A stretch of 64,000 nt of DNA from Phyllobacterium zundukense (GCF_025452195.1 NZ_CP104973.1:1-64000); one strand, 5' to 3'. Counted from the stretch's first letter, positions 36,701-45,124 are shown. The notes: generated by a model from the sequence alone, not told the origin. Program-made: numbers and translations.

Positions 36701-37292
36701 TTATCCAATCGCCTGCCTGATCTCCACACCGCGGCGCGTGATGCGATACACAGCCGCCGGGGGCAGATTGCAGAAGGCACGGCCTATGCAGACGGCCTCA
36801 AGATCGAGTTCGTCCAATATGGCTTTCGACACCGGACAGCGAAAGCCATAGGTGAATTGATAAAACGCGCCGTCGTTGCGTAGATTGCCGAAGGCCCCGT
36901 TGAGAATGGCCGCGACCTTGTCGGGCATGCTCAGGAACGGCAGGCCGCTGACGACGGCACCCGCTGGTTCAGCCTCGAACAAATCTTGCCCGCCGAGCTG
37001 CGAGGCATCCATCTGCAGGATCTCGCATGCCCGGGAACCGCGCCTGCAACAATCTCGCGAATTCAGCGCCATATTCGATCAGCGTCAGGTTGCCAGGGCT
37101 CACACCCCGCGCCAGCAGGGCATCCGTAAAGACGCCTGTGCCCGGGCCGAGTTCGAGGACGGGACCGGATGCCGCGCCGATTTCGCTGGTGATGAGCCTT
37201 GCCAATGCCGCGCCAGATGGCGCAATCGCGCTGACTCTCGATGGATTGGTGATCAGGGCGCGAATGAAGGTCCATACATCGCTTGTCGTCAT
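36701..37292 (-). pseudogene. SAM-dependent methyltransferase (phospholipid/rRNA-type), frameshifted
   Basis: The N-terminal part from ATG 37292 (MTTSDVWTFIRALITNPSRV) has the SAM motif PVLELGPGTGVFTDALLARGV and TLIEYGAEFARLLQARFPG. At about 37,028 the frame changes. The next frame continues EILQMDASQL, then AGAVVSGLPFLSMPDKVAAIL, the usual second half of this family. Dropping one base at the site rejoins the halves to about 196 codons. The family includes phosphatidylethanolamine N-methyltransferase-like enzymes of Rhizobiales. The gene ends next to repeat copy 3. Confidence 0.82.
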
Positions 37293-37438
37293 GAAAATTG
37301 TTCCCACCGCGTCGCTGCCTGATTCGGCCAACGGTGTGGCATCAGTGACCTCAATTGCGCAAATATTACGGCTTTTGCAACTGCACATGAAATTAGTTTG
37401 CCAAATTCAGAGAAGGCGCCGCCGACCTACGGCACGCC

Positions 37439-38464
37439 TCACCCTGCTGCCGGGGGTTTTCGCCCATCGGCAATGACACATGCCTCAGGCAGCTTTTCGC
37501 CGTCGAAGACTGAAATGACGGTTTTGGCCGCTATCATGTTGGTTCGGGCGAGAGCCTCCACCGACGAGCCGGCAGAATGCGGCGTGGCGACCACATTGGG
37601 CAGTGCGACAAGTTCGTCCGAAACCGGCTTGAAGGCGGGATCGCTTTCGCTGACATAGACATCCAGCCCTGCCCCGGCGATGCGGCCACTCTTCAACGCA
37701 GCCAGAAGATCCCGGTCATCGACAAGCCCGCCACGCGCTGTGTTGATCAAAATGGCGGTAGGCTTCATGAGCGCAAGCGTGGCACTATCGATGAGGAATC
37801 GCGTTTCCGGGGACAAGGGAGCGTGCACACTGACGACGTCGCTCTGCCGGAGCAGCGTCTGCATATCGACATAGGTGATGCCGTTGGCTTCGCCATATTC
37901 CCGGTCAGGACGTGGGTGGCAGACAAGAATGCGCGCTTCAAAACCCTTCAGGCGTTGCACCAGGCTCTTGCCTATACGACCAAGGCCGATGATGCCGACG
38001 GTTTTCCCGGATAGGTCGGAGCTTGTCAGAATCGACCAGTTGCCCGCCAGCATCCGGTTTTGCGATTCGCGCAGGCGACGGGCAACCGCCAGCATCAAGC
38101 CGATGGTATGGTCGGCGACGGAAGCATCGTTACCGCCTGCCCCGATGGTAAGAACACGGCCGAGCTCCCGCACGGCATTGACATCGACCCGGTCGTAACC
38201 CACCCCGCGCCTTGCGAGGACCTGCAGATCCGGCAAAATGGCCAGCAGTTCGCGTGTGACATAAGCCTGACCGACGATCCAGCCGGATGCGCCTTCGAGC
38301 AGGCTGGCCAATTGCGGCGTTGCCAAGCTGCCATCGCCCTCGCCCTTTTGCCATCGGACGATATCAACCTCGCACCCATGCTGTTTAAGGTAGGCGTGCG
38401 CCTGTTCATCGAAGAAGGGCGAGGTAACAACAACGCGTCTGTGCGAACTCTTCATAATCTTCAT
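37439..38464 (-). CDS. D-2-hydroxyacid dehydrogenase (phosphoglycerate dehydrogenase-like)
   Basis: NAD-dependent dehydrogenase of 341 residues. The dinucleotide loop is GIIGLGRIGKSL at about 157-168, the catalytic Arg is in NTARGGLVDD, a Glu/Asp region follows, and the catalytic His is in TPHSAGSS. The N-terminal lid has VLARRGVGYDRVDV and ADHTIGLMLAVARRL. It could be SerA-like or a glyoxylate/hydroxypyruvate reductase. No ACT domain is present, so it is probably not the biosynthetic SerA itself. Confidence 0.88.
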   Translation of the reverse strand: MKIMKSSHRRVVVTSPFFDEQAHAYLKQHGCEVDIVRWQKGEGDGSLATPQLASLLEGASGWIVGQAYVTRELLAILPDLQVLARRGVGYDRVDVNAVRELGRVLTIGAGGNDASVADHTIGLMLAVARRLRESQNRMLAGNWSILTSSDLSGKTVGIIGLGRIGKSLVQRLKGFEARILVCHPRPDREYGEANGITYVDMQTLLRQSDVVSVHAPLSPETRFLIDSATLALMKPTAILINTARGGLVDDRDLLAALKSGRIAGAGLDVYVSESDPAFKPVSDELVALPNVVATPHSAGSSVEALARTNMIAAKTVISVFDGEKLPEACVIADGRKPPAAG

Positions 38465-38576
38465 ATTTGATTGACGGGATTGAATCCCTGCTGGTCAGCA
38501 GAGTGTCGACACTATCGCCACTCCTGTTGCTTTCAAAGCAAAAATCGGCGCGAAAAGCTGTTAGCGCGATTGGCAC

Positions 38577-38999
38577 TCAGTTGCCGCTCAGCTTCTCGCG
38601 CATCCGGTCATGCATTTCCGTGAGGTCCGGCGTCAGCACCTCGTCAAAATCAGCCATCTCGTACACCGGCCGGATTTCAATCTCGCTCGGTCCAGGCATG
38701 GGATTGGGGCAGCGCTTTACCCAGGCAACCGCCTCGTCCATGTCCTTGACTTGCCAGAGCCAGAAGCCGGCGACCAGTTCCCGGGTCTGGGTGAAAGGTC
38801 CGTCGATGACAGTACGGCCAGAACCATCGAATGCAATACGCTTGCCCTCCGACGAGGGCTTGAGGCCATCGGCGGCGAGCATGATGCCCGCATTGATCAG
38901 CTCCTCATTATATCTGCCCATGGCCTCCAGCAGCTCGGTCGTCGGGAGCACGCCCTTTTCGCTTTCATCGGTGGCCTTCACCAACACCATCACACGCAT
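38577..38999 (-). CDS. YciI-like (DGPF) domain protein
   Basis: Protein of 140 residues of the ferredoxin-fold YciI/DGPF family: MRVMVLVKATDESEKGVLP, TELLEAMGRYNEELINAGIML, DGPFTQTRELVAGFWLWQV (the DGPF hallmark), then an extension MPGPSEIEIRPVYEMADFDEVLTPDLTEMHDRMREKL. Such proteins often sit next to ECF sigma factor genes; none is seen here. The function is unknown. Confidence 0.88.
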   Translation of the reverse strand: MRVMVLVKATDESEKGVLPTTELLEAMGRYNEELINAGIMLAADGLKPSSEGKRIAFDGSGRTVIDGPFTQTRELVAGFWLWQVKDMDEAVAWVKRCPNPMPGPSEIEIRPVYEMADFDEVLTPDLTEMHDRMREKLSGN

Positions 39000-39312
39000 C
39001 GTCTGTCCTCCTTGTTTGAGCCAGGCTCATCGGCCTGACATAGGAACGAACGGGGGGTTCGGAAATCGACATCGTCCTCGCATTTTTTTGGTGGTTAAGG
39101 TTCAGGGCGCGAACCGTCGCTTCCGGTATCGCCTTTCCACTACATCCGATGCGCTGTCTATCGCCATCACTTCCACCAAGTATTAGTCCGCTGGAAGACA
39201 TGCCATTGACGCGCGCGGAAATGCGTTTTTTAATGGCGATGTCGCTGGACTGATCAACGGCATACCGGCGATTGAGAGCCCGTGTGCTCCCGCCAAGGTG
39301 GGAGCACGGGAC
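39000..39312. other. Gene-poor spacer with a hairpin over a ribosome-binding site
   Basis: No gene is recognised in this interval. At 39,279-39,310 CCCGTG(TG)CTCCC pairs with GGGAGCACGGG, and this stem covers the likely ribosome-binding site of the gene at 39,313. Confidence 0.5.
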
Positions 39313-39549
39313 ATGCCCCAGAGACCCAATTTCAAGCTTTCATGCGCTCATTGCGGAGAAATTTACCTCCACATACCCCATGGTATAACGAACTCGACGG
39401 TCATCCACTGCAGCATGTGCGGCAGCACGCTGGGAACCTGGCTGCAAACGGCGGCGTCTTTTATTGCGGATTGCGGCCAAAATGACGGGTTTGGAATGCG
39501 CGACGCACCGATCATTGGGGAAGTGGCAAGAGATGCGCAATTCAAATGA
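39313..39549 (+). CDS. Small zinc-ribbon-like protein
   Basis: Protein of 78 residues from ATG 39313. Two CxxC pairs (Cys11/Cys14 in CAHC, Cys33/Cys36 in CSMC), 18 residues apart, give a zinc-ribbon pattern. The rest is neutral and without membrane segments. A GTG start at 39298 is possible. The ribosome-binding site is covered by a stem-loop. I do not recognise the family; similar small proteins occur in rhizobia. Confidence 0.6.
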   Translation: MPQRPNFKLSCAHCGEIYLHIPHGITNSTVIHCSMCGSTLGTWLQTAASFIADCGQNDGFGMRDAPIIGEVARDAQFK

Positions 39550-39646
39550 CAATAGGGAAGACAATGACTGGCCATATCATGTCTATGGCACCGTGTTCCT
39601 TATCGGCGTTGCACTTGCCGTAGGTGTCGGCTGGTTATTGCATTGA
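39533..39646 (+). CDS. Tiny single-pass membrane protein (37 aa)
   Basis: Starts at ATG 39533 inside the end of the zinc-ribbon gene (17-bp overlap, different frame). It has a polar N-terminus with DNREDNDWPYHVYG and one helix, TVFLIGVALAVGVGWLLH. The overlap fits translational coupling, though the Shine-Dalgarno is weak. No family is recognised. Confidence 0.45.
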   Translation: MRNSNDNREDNDWPYHVYGTVFLIGVALAVGVGWLLH

Positions 39647-39677
39647 CAGGCAGATCTCTGTTCACGCCTGCGCGCTG

Positions 39678-40043
39678 TCAAATGGATTCACCCAGCCTTG
39701 CCTCGTGCGGAATTGACCAGCCGAAATAGACTTCCGCATCGGTGATTTGGCCATCGCGCACCACCAGGATCTCCGTGTTGCGGAACCGATGGCCATCGGT
39801 GTTGCGTCCTTCATAAGTAACAAAGACCTTGTCCGCGTGGGACAAGAGGTGGATGAACTCGAAACCATCCACCATCCCGCTATTTGGCCAGCAACGCGCG
39901 AAATAAGTGGCGCGGTCAATCCGGTTGTCGAGTGGGCTGGTGAAGTGAAAGTCCTCGGCAATCAGCGCTTCTATCGCCGCACGGTCCTTTGCGACATAGG
40001 CTTCGTAGCTGGCTCGGGCAATCTCGGTTATATCCTTCGTCAT
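39678..40043 (-). CDS. NTF2-like / SnoaL-like protein
   Basis: Protein of 121 residues with the cone-shaped NTF2 fold pattern: SYEAYVAKDRAAIEALIAEDFHFTSPLDN at the start, then YEGRNTDGHRFRNTEILVVRDGQITDAEVYFG. Members include ketosteroid isomerase-like enzymes and stress proteins; no catalytic residue pair can be assigned. It starts 3 bp after the membrane protein gene and probably shares its stress promoter at 40,455. Confidence 0.85.
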   Translation of the reverse strand: MTKDITEIARASYEAYVAKDRAAIEALIAEDFHFTSPLDNRIDRATYFARCWPNSGMVDGFEFIHLLSHADKVFVTYEGRNTDGHRFRNTEILVVRDGQITDAEVYFGWSIPHEARLGESI

Positions 40044-40046
40044 CGA

Positions 40047-40427
40047 TCATTCCTTCACAAGCGAAGCGATCGTTTCGTCTGACCGACAGTCGATCAACAA
40101 TCGTACCTGGATCAATTTGCCGGGGCCGGGTTCTTCGTTTGAGAATCTCCCCCCCGAGCCGGTTTGAGGCGTGGGGTCACGGTCCACCGGGGTGTTCGTA
40201 ACAGGCTGGTTTGTTGACGGTGCCGGCGGGGGTGCGTTTTCCCCTGAAGTGCCGGTGTTTCCTGGCGCGTTGTCGACGCGCTCGCCATAGAGCTCAGCCG
40301 CGCCCCATGCGACGAGCGCGAGAAGCAACGCTACGATCAGCACGTTTAGTACTGGCCGTCCGAGTGGCCCCTGGCGCGCTTCGTTCGTTGTTTCACGGAC
40401 CGGGGATTCTGAAGGTTTATTGTCCAT
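40047..40427 (-). CDS. Single-pass membrane protein, Pro/Asn-rich domain
   Basis: Protein of 126 residues with a cytosolic N-terminus of about 25 residues, a membrane helix (PVLNVLIVALLLALVAWGAA) and a periplasmic part rich in Pro, Thr and Asn. It ends in GKLIQVRLLIDCRSDETIASLVKE. No family is recognised. It is the first gene of a two-gene unit with the NTF2-like gene; a candidate EcfG promoter lies 28 bp upstream. Confidence 0.65.
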   Translation of the reverse strand: MDNKPSESPVRETTNEARQGPLGRPVLNVLIVALLLALVAWGAAELYGERVDNAPGNTGTSGENAPPPAPSTNQPVTNTPVDRDPTPQTGSGGRFSNEEPGPGKLIQVRLLIDCRSDETIASLVKE

Positions 40428-40454
40428 TGCGCCATCCTTTCACTGCAAAAGATG

Positions 40455-40479
40455 AACCGATCAACAACGATATGGTTCC
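40455..40479 (-). promoter_or_regulatory. Candidate EcfG (general stress sigma) promoter
   Basis: On the minus strand GGAAC (40,479-40,475) is followed by 18 bases and then TT (G-G-T-T at the -10), with the start codon 28 bp downstream. This fits the alphaproteobacterial GGAAC-N18-TT pattern. Confidence 0.55.
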
Positions 40480-40531
40480 CCGAAAGGTGGCGCTGGCGCC
40501 CTTCATCAGAACGCCAGCTGCAGAATATTTG

Positions 40532-40852
40532 CTAGTTGGGTACGCAGAATCCACGTCGCGTCAAGTGAAAGCCGCGCGGGCATGCCCGGTATACCGGACG
40601 ATTCCGAACACAATTTCCGTAGCGGTTGACATGCCAACCGGGGCCGCAGCGCATAACTCTCCGGTTAGGAACACAGCGTCCCCATCGGTTCATGTGCCAA
40701 CCGCGGCCGCAACGCCAACCCACCTGCTCGACCGGCGTTGATACTTCCGGCGACCCGGCCGCAGGCGTGATCGGAGCCGCCATGGCTGGCGCGCCGAACG
40801 AGAACAATCCACCGATAAGGACAAGCGCAGAAAGTCCTGATTTAAGCGACAT
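40532..40852 (-). CDS. GCG_CRPN-type Cys-rich repeat protein, exported
   Basis: Protein of 106 residues with a signal peptide (SLKSGLSALVLIGGLFSFGAPAMAA). It then has three copies of a 17-20 residue Cys repeat: RCGRGWHMNRWGRCVPN, RCGPGWHVNRYGNCVRN and ACPRGFHLTRRGFCVPN. Each repeat has two Cys, one His and a Gly-Trp/Phe pair. This matches the GCG_CRPN prefix and repeat family of small secreted alphaproteobacterial proteins. Function is unknown; metal binding or disulfide stacking is a guess. Confidence 0.85.
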   Translation of the reverse strand: MSLKSGLSALVLIGGLFSFGAPAMAAPITPAAGSPEVSTPVEQVGWRCGRGWHMNRWGRCVPNRRVMRCGPGWHVNRYGNCVRNRPVYRACPRGFHLTRRGFCVPN

Positions 40853-41064
40853 GCGAGATACCTCCTTTTCAACATGCCCCGTACCTTGAAAAATAAATCG
40901 TCAACATGAACGGGAAATGAACAGACGCTTGTATCGCCCTTCATGTTGAACGCGGAGACCATTAGAGACAAGGCAGAAAATTAAGGTGCACGGGAACACG
41001 GGAAGGTAGATTATACGGGTTCAGCAATGGGCGGTGTAGTGGAACCATCGCCCGAGAAACGATA

Positions 41065-41160
41065 ATGCACAACAATAGAACCTGGCTTCTCGAAATCATT
41101 GCATTTGCAATCATCCTTATTGCGCTTCTCTCCGCGAGTTTTTCCTTTCTACCCTCGTAG
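41065..41160 (+). CDS. Possible 31-residue membrane peptide
   Basis: ATG 41065 to TAG 41158-41160 encodes a polar start MHNNRTWLLE and one hydrophobic helix IIAFAIILIALLSASFSFL. The ribosome-binding site (GAGAAACGATA) is weak. It precedes the DUF3606 gene on the same strand. Coding status is uncertain. Confidence 0.35.
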   Translation: MHNNRTWLLEIIAFAIILIALLSASFSFLPS

Positions 41161-41275
41161 TATGTGGTTGCGTCGGCTCAAATTCGAACCGTCAAAGAGC
41201 AATACGCGTGAAGGATATGGAACGAAAATGACTGAACACTGTTTTTCAGAGATCAGCCAATGGAGGCTTGCTCAA

Positions 41276-41461
41276 ATGGCAGACGACAAATCAAAACAGG
41301 ACAATCGGGATCGCTCGAAAGTCTCGTCCAGTGAGGAATATGAGGTCCAGTACCTCATGACAAAATATGACTTGAGCAGAAACCGTGCCCTCGAACTGAT
41401 CATCAAACATAATCGCAGCCGTAAGGAAATAGAGAGAGAATTGGAGGCCGTGGACATCTAG
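41276..41461 (+). CDS. DUF3606 domain protein
   Basis: Protein of 61 residues from ATG 41276 (GGAGG upstream). The pattern DRSKVSSSEEYEVQYLMTKYDLSRNRALELIIKHNRSRKEIERELE matches DUF3606, a small helical family that is common and often multicopy in rhizobia and bradyrhizobia, frequently within stress-induced sets. Function is unknown. Confidence 0.85.
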   Translation: MADDKSKQDNRDRSKVSSSEEYEVQYLMTKYDLSRNRALELIIKHNRSRKEIERELEAVDI

Positions 41462-41478
41462 ACCGGTTGTCCATGGCG

Positions 41479-41505
41479 GGAACTTGCGGCAGATGTGAGC
41501 GTTTT
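41479..41505 (+). promoter_or_regulatory. Candidate EcfG (general stress sigma) promoter
   Basis: GGAAC (41,479-41,483), then 16 bases, then CGTTTT (41,500-41,505). This matches the EcfG/RpoE2-type consensus and lies 30 bp before the start of the DUF4440-like gene. Confidence 0.65.
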
Positions 41506-41534
41506 CCGGTGACACAACATCGTAGGAGGACGTC

Positions 41535-41924
41535 ATGAACGCTCAAGCCATGCCGACAAAGGACGAAATCGTGGCCCTGGAGAAATCCTATTGGGACGCG
41601 ATGAAGGCGAAGGACGGCCGCCGAACTTCAAAACTTTCGGGCAAGATCGCCCTCGTCACCGGCGCACAAGGCGTTATGCGTATCGGAAAAGAGAGAATGG
41701 GTAAGATGACCGAGGAGGGAAACTGGCGCCTCGAATCCTATTCCCTCGAAGACGTTGAAGTCAGCACGCCTTCCCCCGACATTGCCCTCATCGCATATAC
41801 AGTTCGGCAGAACGTTTCGATGGACGGCAAGTCGCAAAATATGAGAGCAGCCGATAGTTCCGTCTGGATTCGCGGGTCAAATGGTTGGGAGTGTCATGCC
41901 CATAGCGAGACACTTCTAAACTGA
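41535..41924 (+). CDS. NTF2-like / DUF4440-type protein
   Basis: Protein of 129 residues with an N-terminal helix EIVALEKSYWDAMKAKD and beta strands NWRLESYSLEDVEV, IALIAYTVRQNV and SSVWIRGSNGWECHAHSETLL. This fits the DUF4440/SnoaL-like branch. AGGAGG lies 9-14 bases upstream of ATG 41535. It stands alone after the candidate stress promoter and is not closely similar to the NTF2-like gene at 39,678. Confidence 0.83.
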   Translation: MNAQAMPTKDEIVALEKSYWDAMKAKDGRRTSKLSGKIALVTGAQGVMRIGKERMGKMTEEGNWRLESYSLEDVEVSTPSPDIALIAYTVRQNVSMDGKSQNMRAADSSVWIRGSNGWECHAHSETLLN

Positions 41925-42017
41925 TGCAGCGCCGTTAGAATATTGACGCACGCGGCTCTATGGTCGCGCTTTGAACCAGATTGAACGGCGTTTCTGTCGC
42001 GCGTCGAAACCGGGGCG

Positions 42018-42488
42018 CTACAGCCAGCGCCGCACACGCGCGCGGTATTGGCGATAACCGTCGCCGAACTTGCGCTCGAGATAGACTTCTTCCCGAGCCA
42101 CCACTCCGTAGCGAATTACGAGAGCGAAGAGCACGAGCGTTCCGAGCATCCAAAGGCTGTCAAAGGTAATGGCGAGACCGACGAGCCCAAGAAACATGCC
42201 GAGGTAGATGGGATTGCGCGTGAAGGCGTAGGGTCCGGTCTGGACGATTGTGGTGGTCGGCATGTTGGTGGGCACGTTCGAGCCGGCCCTGGTGATCGTA
42301 TCGAGCGCCCAGACGACAAGCGCCAGCGCGAGAACGAACACCACCCCTCCGATCCACGTCGCAGGCACCGGGGCTGGCATGAACGGCAAGGACACGATCC
42401 ATTGCAGGGCGAGCCCGGCGAGCACTGCGAGCGCCCAGGCGATCGGCGGCCGAATGATGACATTGGCGTTGTCTGTCAAATCGCCCAT
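42018..42488 (-). CDS. Isoprenylcysteine carboxyl methyltransferase-like membrane protein
   Basis: Protein of 156 residues from ATG 42488 (AAAAGGAG before it; the frame is open to 42548). There are about four helices, and the C-terminal signature GPYAFTRNPIYLGMFLGLVGLA followed by EEVYLERKFGDGYRQYRARVRRWL is diagnostic of the ICMT/PEMT family (SAM binding at the membrane). The substrate is unknown; lipid or isoprenoid methylation is the family guess. It lies 114 bp downstream of the DUF2182 gene on the same strand. Confidence 0.88.
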   Translation of the reverse strand: MGDLTDNANVIIRPPIAWALAVLAGLALQWIVSLPFMPAPVPATWIGGVVFVLALALVVWALDTITRAGSNVPTNMPTTTIVQTGPYAFTRNPIYLGMFLGLVGLAITFDSLWMLGTLVLFALVIRYGVVAREEVYLERKFGDGYRQYRARVRRWL

Positions 42489-42602
42489 TGCAGGGACTCC
42501 TTTTCGCTGGAGCCGAGTTGAAAACTGGTTGCTGGCATCCTCGAACACGTGGGATCGACGCTGCGCACGACCATTCAGCGAGCTCCAGAGCGCCAGTGGT
42601 CG

Positions 42603-43466
42603 TCAGATGAAAAGCGTTGCGCTGCCCCAGGCGATCAGGGCGATGCCGGCCGCGCGACCAACCCACTGACCGGCAGGAAACACCTTTTCAACCAGGACCA
42701 GAATGGCAAGCGCAGCAACCCACACCAGATTCATCACGCCACCCACGAACAACAATGCCATCAGCATCCAGCAGCAGCCGACACAAAAGGCGCCGTGCAG
42801 TGCGCCCAAACGCAACGCTCCAAGTGCATGAGGGCGCCAGTGGCTGGAAAGAAATCCCGTCGGTGCCCGGCAATGCGACAGGCAGGCGTTCTTGAGCGGC
42901 GAGAACTGATACAGGCCTGCGGCGATGAGCACGATGCCCGAAAGCCAGCGGCTCTGCGAACTCATCGTCGTTGAGACGAATGCCTCGCGTTCGAGCAGCC
43001 AATGCAGGGTGGCTGCCACAACGGAGAATCCCAGCCAGACCAGGAGGTAGCCCGCCACAAATACGCCAGTGGGCGCCAGCTTGTCCTGGATCTGACCCTG
43101 CGTGAGCGCATGGCGGTGCACGCGCGCGTAAAGCAGGACAGTCGGCGCGGCGCTCGGAGACATCATCGCGATCATCATGATCCACCACATGGCGATCATC
43201 AGCGTCCAGATTGGCAGCCCCCAGATTCGCGGTTCCGCCTCCATGGCCATCCCGCTCATATCCATGCCACTCATATCCATGCCGGGCATGTCGGCTGTTT
43301 GCTGGTGTGGAAATAATGCGAGCTTCGACATCTCCCACGCACTCATGCCGAGCCCTGCACCCGCGACTATATACAGCCAGGCCAGCAGGCACAGCGCAAT
43401 CAGACCCGCGATCGTGATGAGCCGGTCGCGTCTGAGCAAACGTTCGAGTGGCGGCGCCCTGTCCAT
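42603..43466 (-). CDS. DUF2182 membrane protein with Met-rich loop
   Basis: Protein of 287 residues with about seven helices. It contains MWWIMMIAMMSPSAAPTVLLY at about 93-113 and the C-terminal CVGCCWMLMALLFVGGVMNL, both typical of DUF2182. Ahead of the family core, residues 60-75 read MPGMDMSGMDMSGMAM, a Met/Asp run like copper-handling loops. The gene starts 8 bp after the stop codon of the DUF1326 gene. Metal-related transport is inference from the Met and Cys residues. Confidence 0.85.
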   Translation of the reverse strand: MDRAPPLERLLRRDRLITIAGLIALCLLAWLYIVAGAGLGMSAWEMSKLALFPHQQTADMPGMDMSGMDMSGMAMEAEPRIWGLPIWTLMIAMWWIMMIAMMSPSAAPTVLLYARVHRHALTQGQIQDKLAPTGVFVAGYLLVWLGFSVVAATLHWLLEREAFVSTTMSSQSRWLSGIVLIAAGLYQFSPLKNACLSHCRAPTGFLSSHWRPHALGALRLGALHGAFCVGCCWMLMALLFVGGVMNLVWVAALAILVLVEKVFPAGQWVGRAAGIALIAWGSATLFI

Positions 43467-43474
43467 GCGGCGCG

Positions 43475-44107
43475 TCAGGCTCGCACGACCCCGTGATTAT
43501 TGAGATGCAACCGCGCGAACTGGCCGTAGCTGTCCTTCATGTTCACCTGTACCGGCCCGGTAGTGCTGCTCGAAGCGCTGCCAATCTCGGCGACTGCATA
43601 TTCGAAGCCGTTCGGCAACACGATCTGAGCACGCGAGTCCGCGCCGGTTACCTTGTTGCGGATCGGTTCGCCTACCGTTTCGATATAGTCTTTGACGAAG
43701 ATGCGGCCCCTGCGGCCATCGATATCGAGTTCGAGGTCGATCTTCGTGAAAACCGGCTCATTCATTTTTGTCACGGTTGAGGCATAGACGGCGAACATCG
43801 TCGCGAACGGGTCGGTGTCCTGGCCGGTCATGATGCGTAGCAACGCCTGGCGCTGCTCGTCGGTTGCGCTCTCGTCAACGAAAGCGATGGCTTCGCCGTT
43901 GCCTTCGTGGATGGCGCCAGGCCATTTGAAGATCGCCGCCAGCCGGAGGCCGTCGAGAACGGTCTCGCCATGATGACCTTCATCAATCTGGATCCCCGCA
44001 ACGGCATGGCAATGGCCCTTGTCAGGCAGCGCATTGAATTGACAGTTGCAGCCATACTCGCACGTGCAGTTGACGAGTTCGCGTCCCTTGATCTCCCAAG
44101 AAGTCAT
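43475..44107 (-). CDS. DUF1326 protein with N-terminal Cys cluster
   Basis: Protein of 210 residues. The N-terminus has CTCEYGCNCQF (Cys14, Cys16, Cys20, Cys22) and GHCHA (Cys33 between His32 and His34), looking like a metal site. The rest is a beta-rich domain with GEAIAFVDESATDEQRQALLRIMTGQ, characteristic of DUF1326. It is upstream of and tightly linked to the DUF2182 gene (8-bp gap), a pairing I recall from other genomes. Function is unknown. Confidence 0.88.
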   Translation of the reverse strand: MTSWEIKGRELVNCTCEYGCNCQFNALPDKGHCHAVAGIQIDEGHHGETVLDGLRLAAIFKWPGAIHEGNGEAIAFVDESATDEQRQALLRIMTGQDTDPFATMFAVYASTVTKMNEPVFTKIDLELDIDGRRGRIFVKDYIETVGEPIRNKVTGADSRAQIVLPNGFEYAVAEIGSASSSTTGPVQVNMKDSYGQFARLHLNNHGVVRA

Positions 44108-44319
44108 GCTGTCCTCCCTGATCTCGAAGTATTAAACCACCATCATACACCTGTGCCAGCAGCGCCGCCATCCCGTCGCGCCGTGGAGGACGGCAGCCTA
44201 ACATTGGCAAATTTCAGCGTTTTTCAAAAAGCATACCTTGTCGAGAGGGGATGACGAGGATCCGATAAGCAGGCGGTTTTCCCGACGGTCGCTCGAGATC
44301 CTCTACATCCCCGCTCAAA

Positions 44320-44973
44320 TCAGCCCGCGGTGCCCGGCACCGGCGTGTTGAGCAGCTGCTGCTCCCACAGATACGCGATGCCGCTGCCGCCGAAGTGCTG
44401 GATGAGAATCTCGGTCAGCTCCTCGACATGCTCGGTGCGCGCCCAATCACGTTGCCATTCGCCAGCGAGCGCCATCACGGTCATCACGTTCGCGCCGGCC
44501 GCGATCATTCGCTGGATGGCAACTTCGTGAGACTCCTTCGAAATCCCGCCCGACGCGTCGGTGATCACGGTCACGTCCCAGCCTTCGCCGGCGGCCTGGA
44601 TGACAGGCATTGCGACGCAGACCTCGGTCCACAGGCCGGCGATGATCAGCTGCTTGCGGCCAGTCGCCTTGACGACGCTCACCACATTCTCGTCCTGCCA
44701 GGTGTTCACCCAAGTGCGATCGATGACTTCCTGGTCCGGAAATACCTCGGTGATCTGCTTAAAGAGAAGTCCACCGCGCGCCGCGATCACGCTGGTGAGA
44801 ATGGTCGGAACATTGAAGGCTTTTGCCAGCTTCGCCAGCGCGGTCGTGTTGTTGACCACCATGTGCGGATCGTGGCTGTTCAGGTTCGCGAGCTGGTAAG
44901 GTTGATGGTCGATCAGAACAAGTACGGAGTCTTCGGGACGTAGAAGAGAATCAAGGCCGTTACGAAAGGTCAT
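44320..44973 (-). CDS. Isochorismatase family hydrolase (YcaC-like)
   Basis: Cysteine hydrolase of 217 residues. The catalytic Asp is Asp22 (LVLIDHQ) and the nucleophile Cys119 (WTEVCVAMPV). ITDASGGISKESHE and the cis-peptide region at WTE match the family. Members cleave amides or isochorismate; YcaC-type substrates are unknown. A LysR regulator is divergent across 151 bp, with an inverted repeat next to this start, so LysR control is likely. Confidence 0.92.
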   Translation of the reverse strand: MTFRNGLDSLLRPEDSVLVLIDHQPYQLANLNSHDPHMVVNNTTALAKLAKAFNVPTILTSVIAARGGLLFKQITEVFPDQEVIDRTWVNTWQDENVVSVVKATGRKQLIIAGLWTEVCVAMPVIQAAGEGWDVTVITDASGGISKESHEVAIQRMIAAGANVMTVMALAGEWQRDWARTEHVEELTEILIQHFGGSGIAYLWEQQLLNTPVPGTAG

Positions 44974-44978
44974 TATTA

Positions 44979-45004
44979 CTTACTATACTGTCGTTGTTAG
45001 TAAG
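44979..45004. promoter_or_regulatory. LysR operator candidate
   Basis: CTTACTA (44,979-44,985) and TAGTAAG (44,998-45,004) form a perfect inverted repeat, 12 bp apart, starting 6 bp before the isochorismatase start. It lies between the divergent hydrolase and LysR genes, as LysR binding sites usually do. Confidence 0.55.
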
Positions 45005-45124
45005 GTTGGTTTGCGGGAAGACATGCGCCAGCGGCGACGTTGCCTAAAAGGAACATTGCCGTTCCCAGGCGCGATGCGGTAGTGTCGATTTGTGGCAAGC
45101 TGTGTCGCGAAAAGGGGAACGCAG

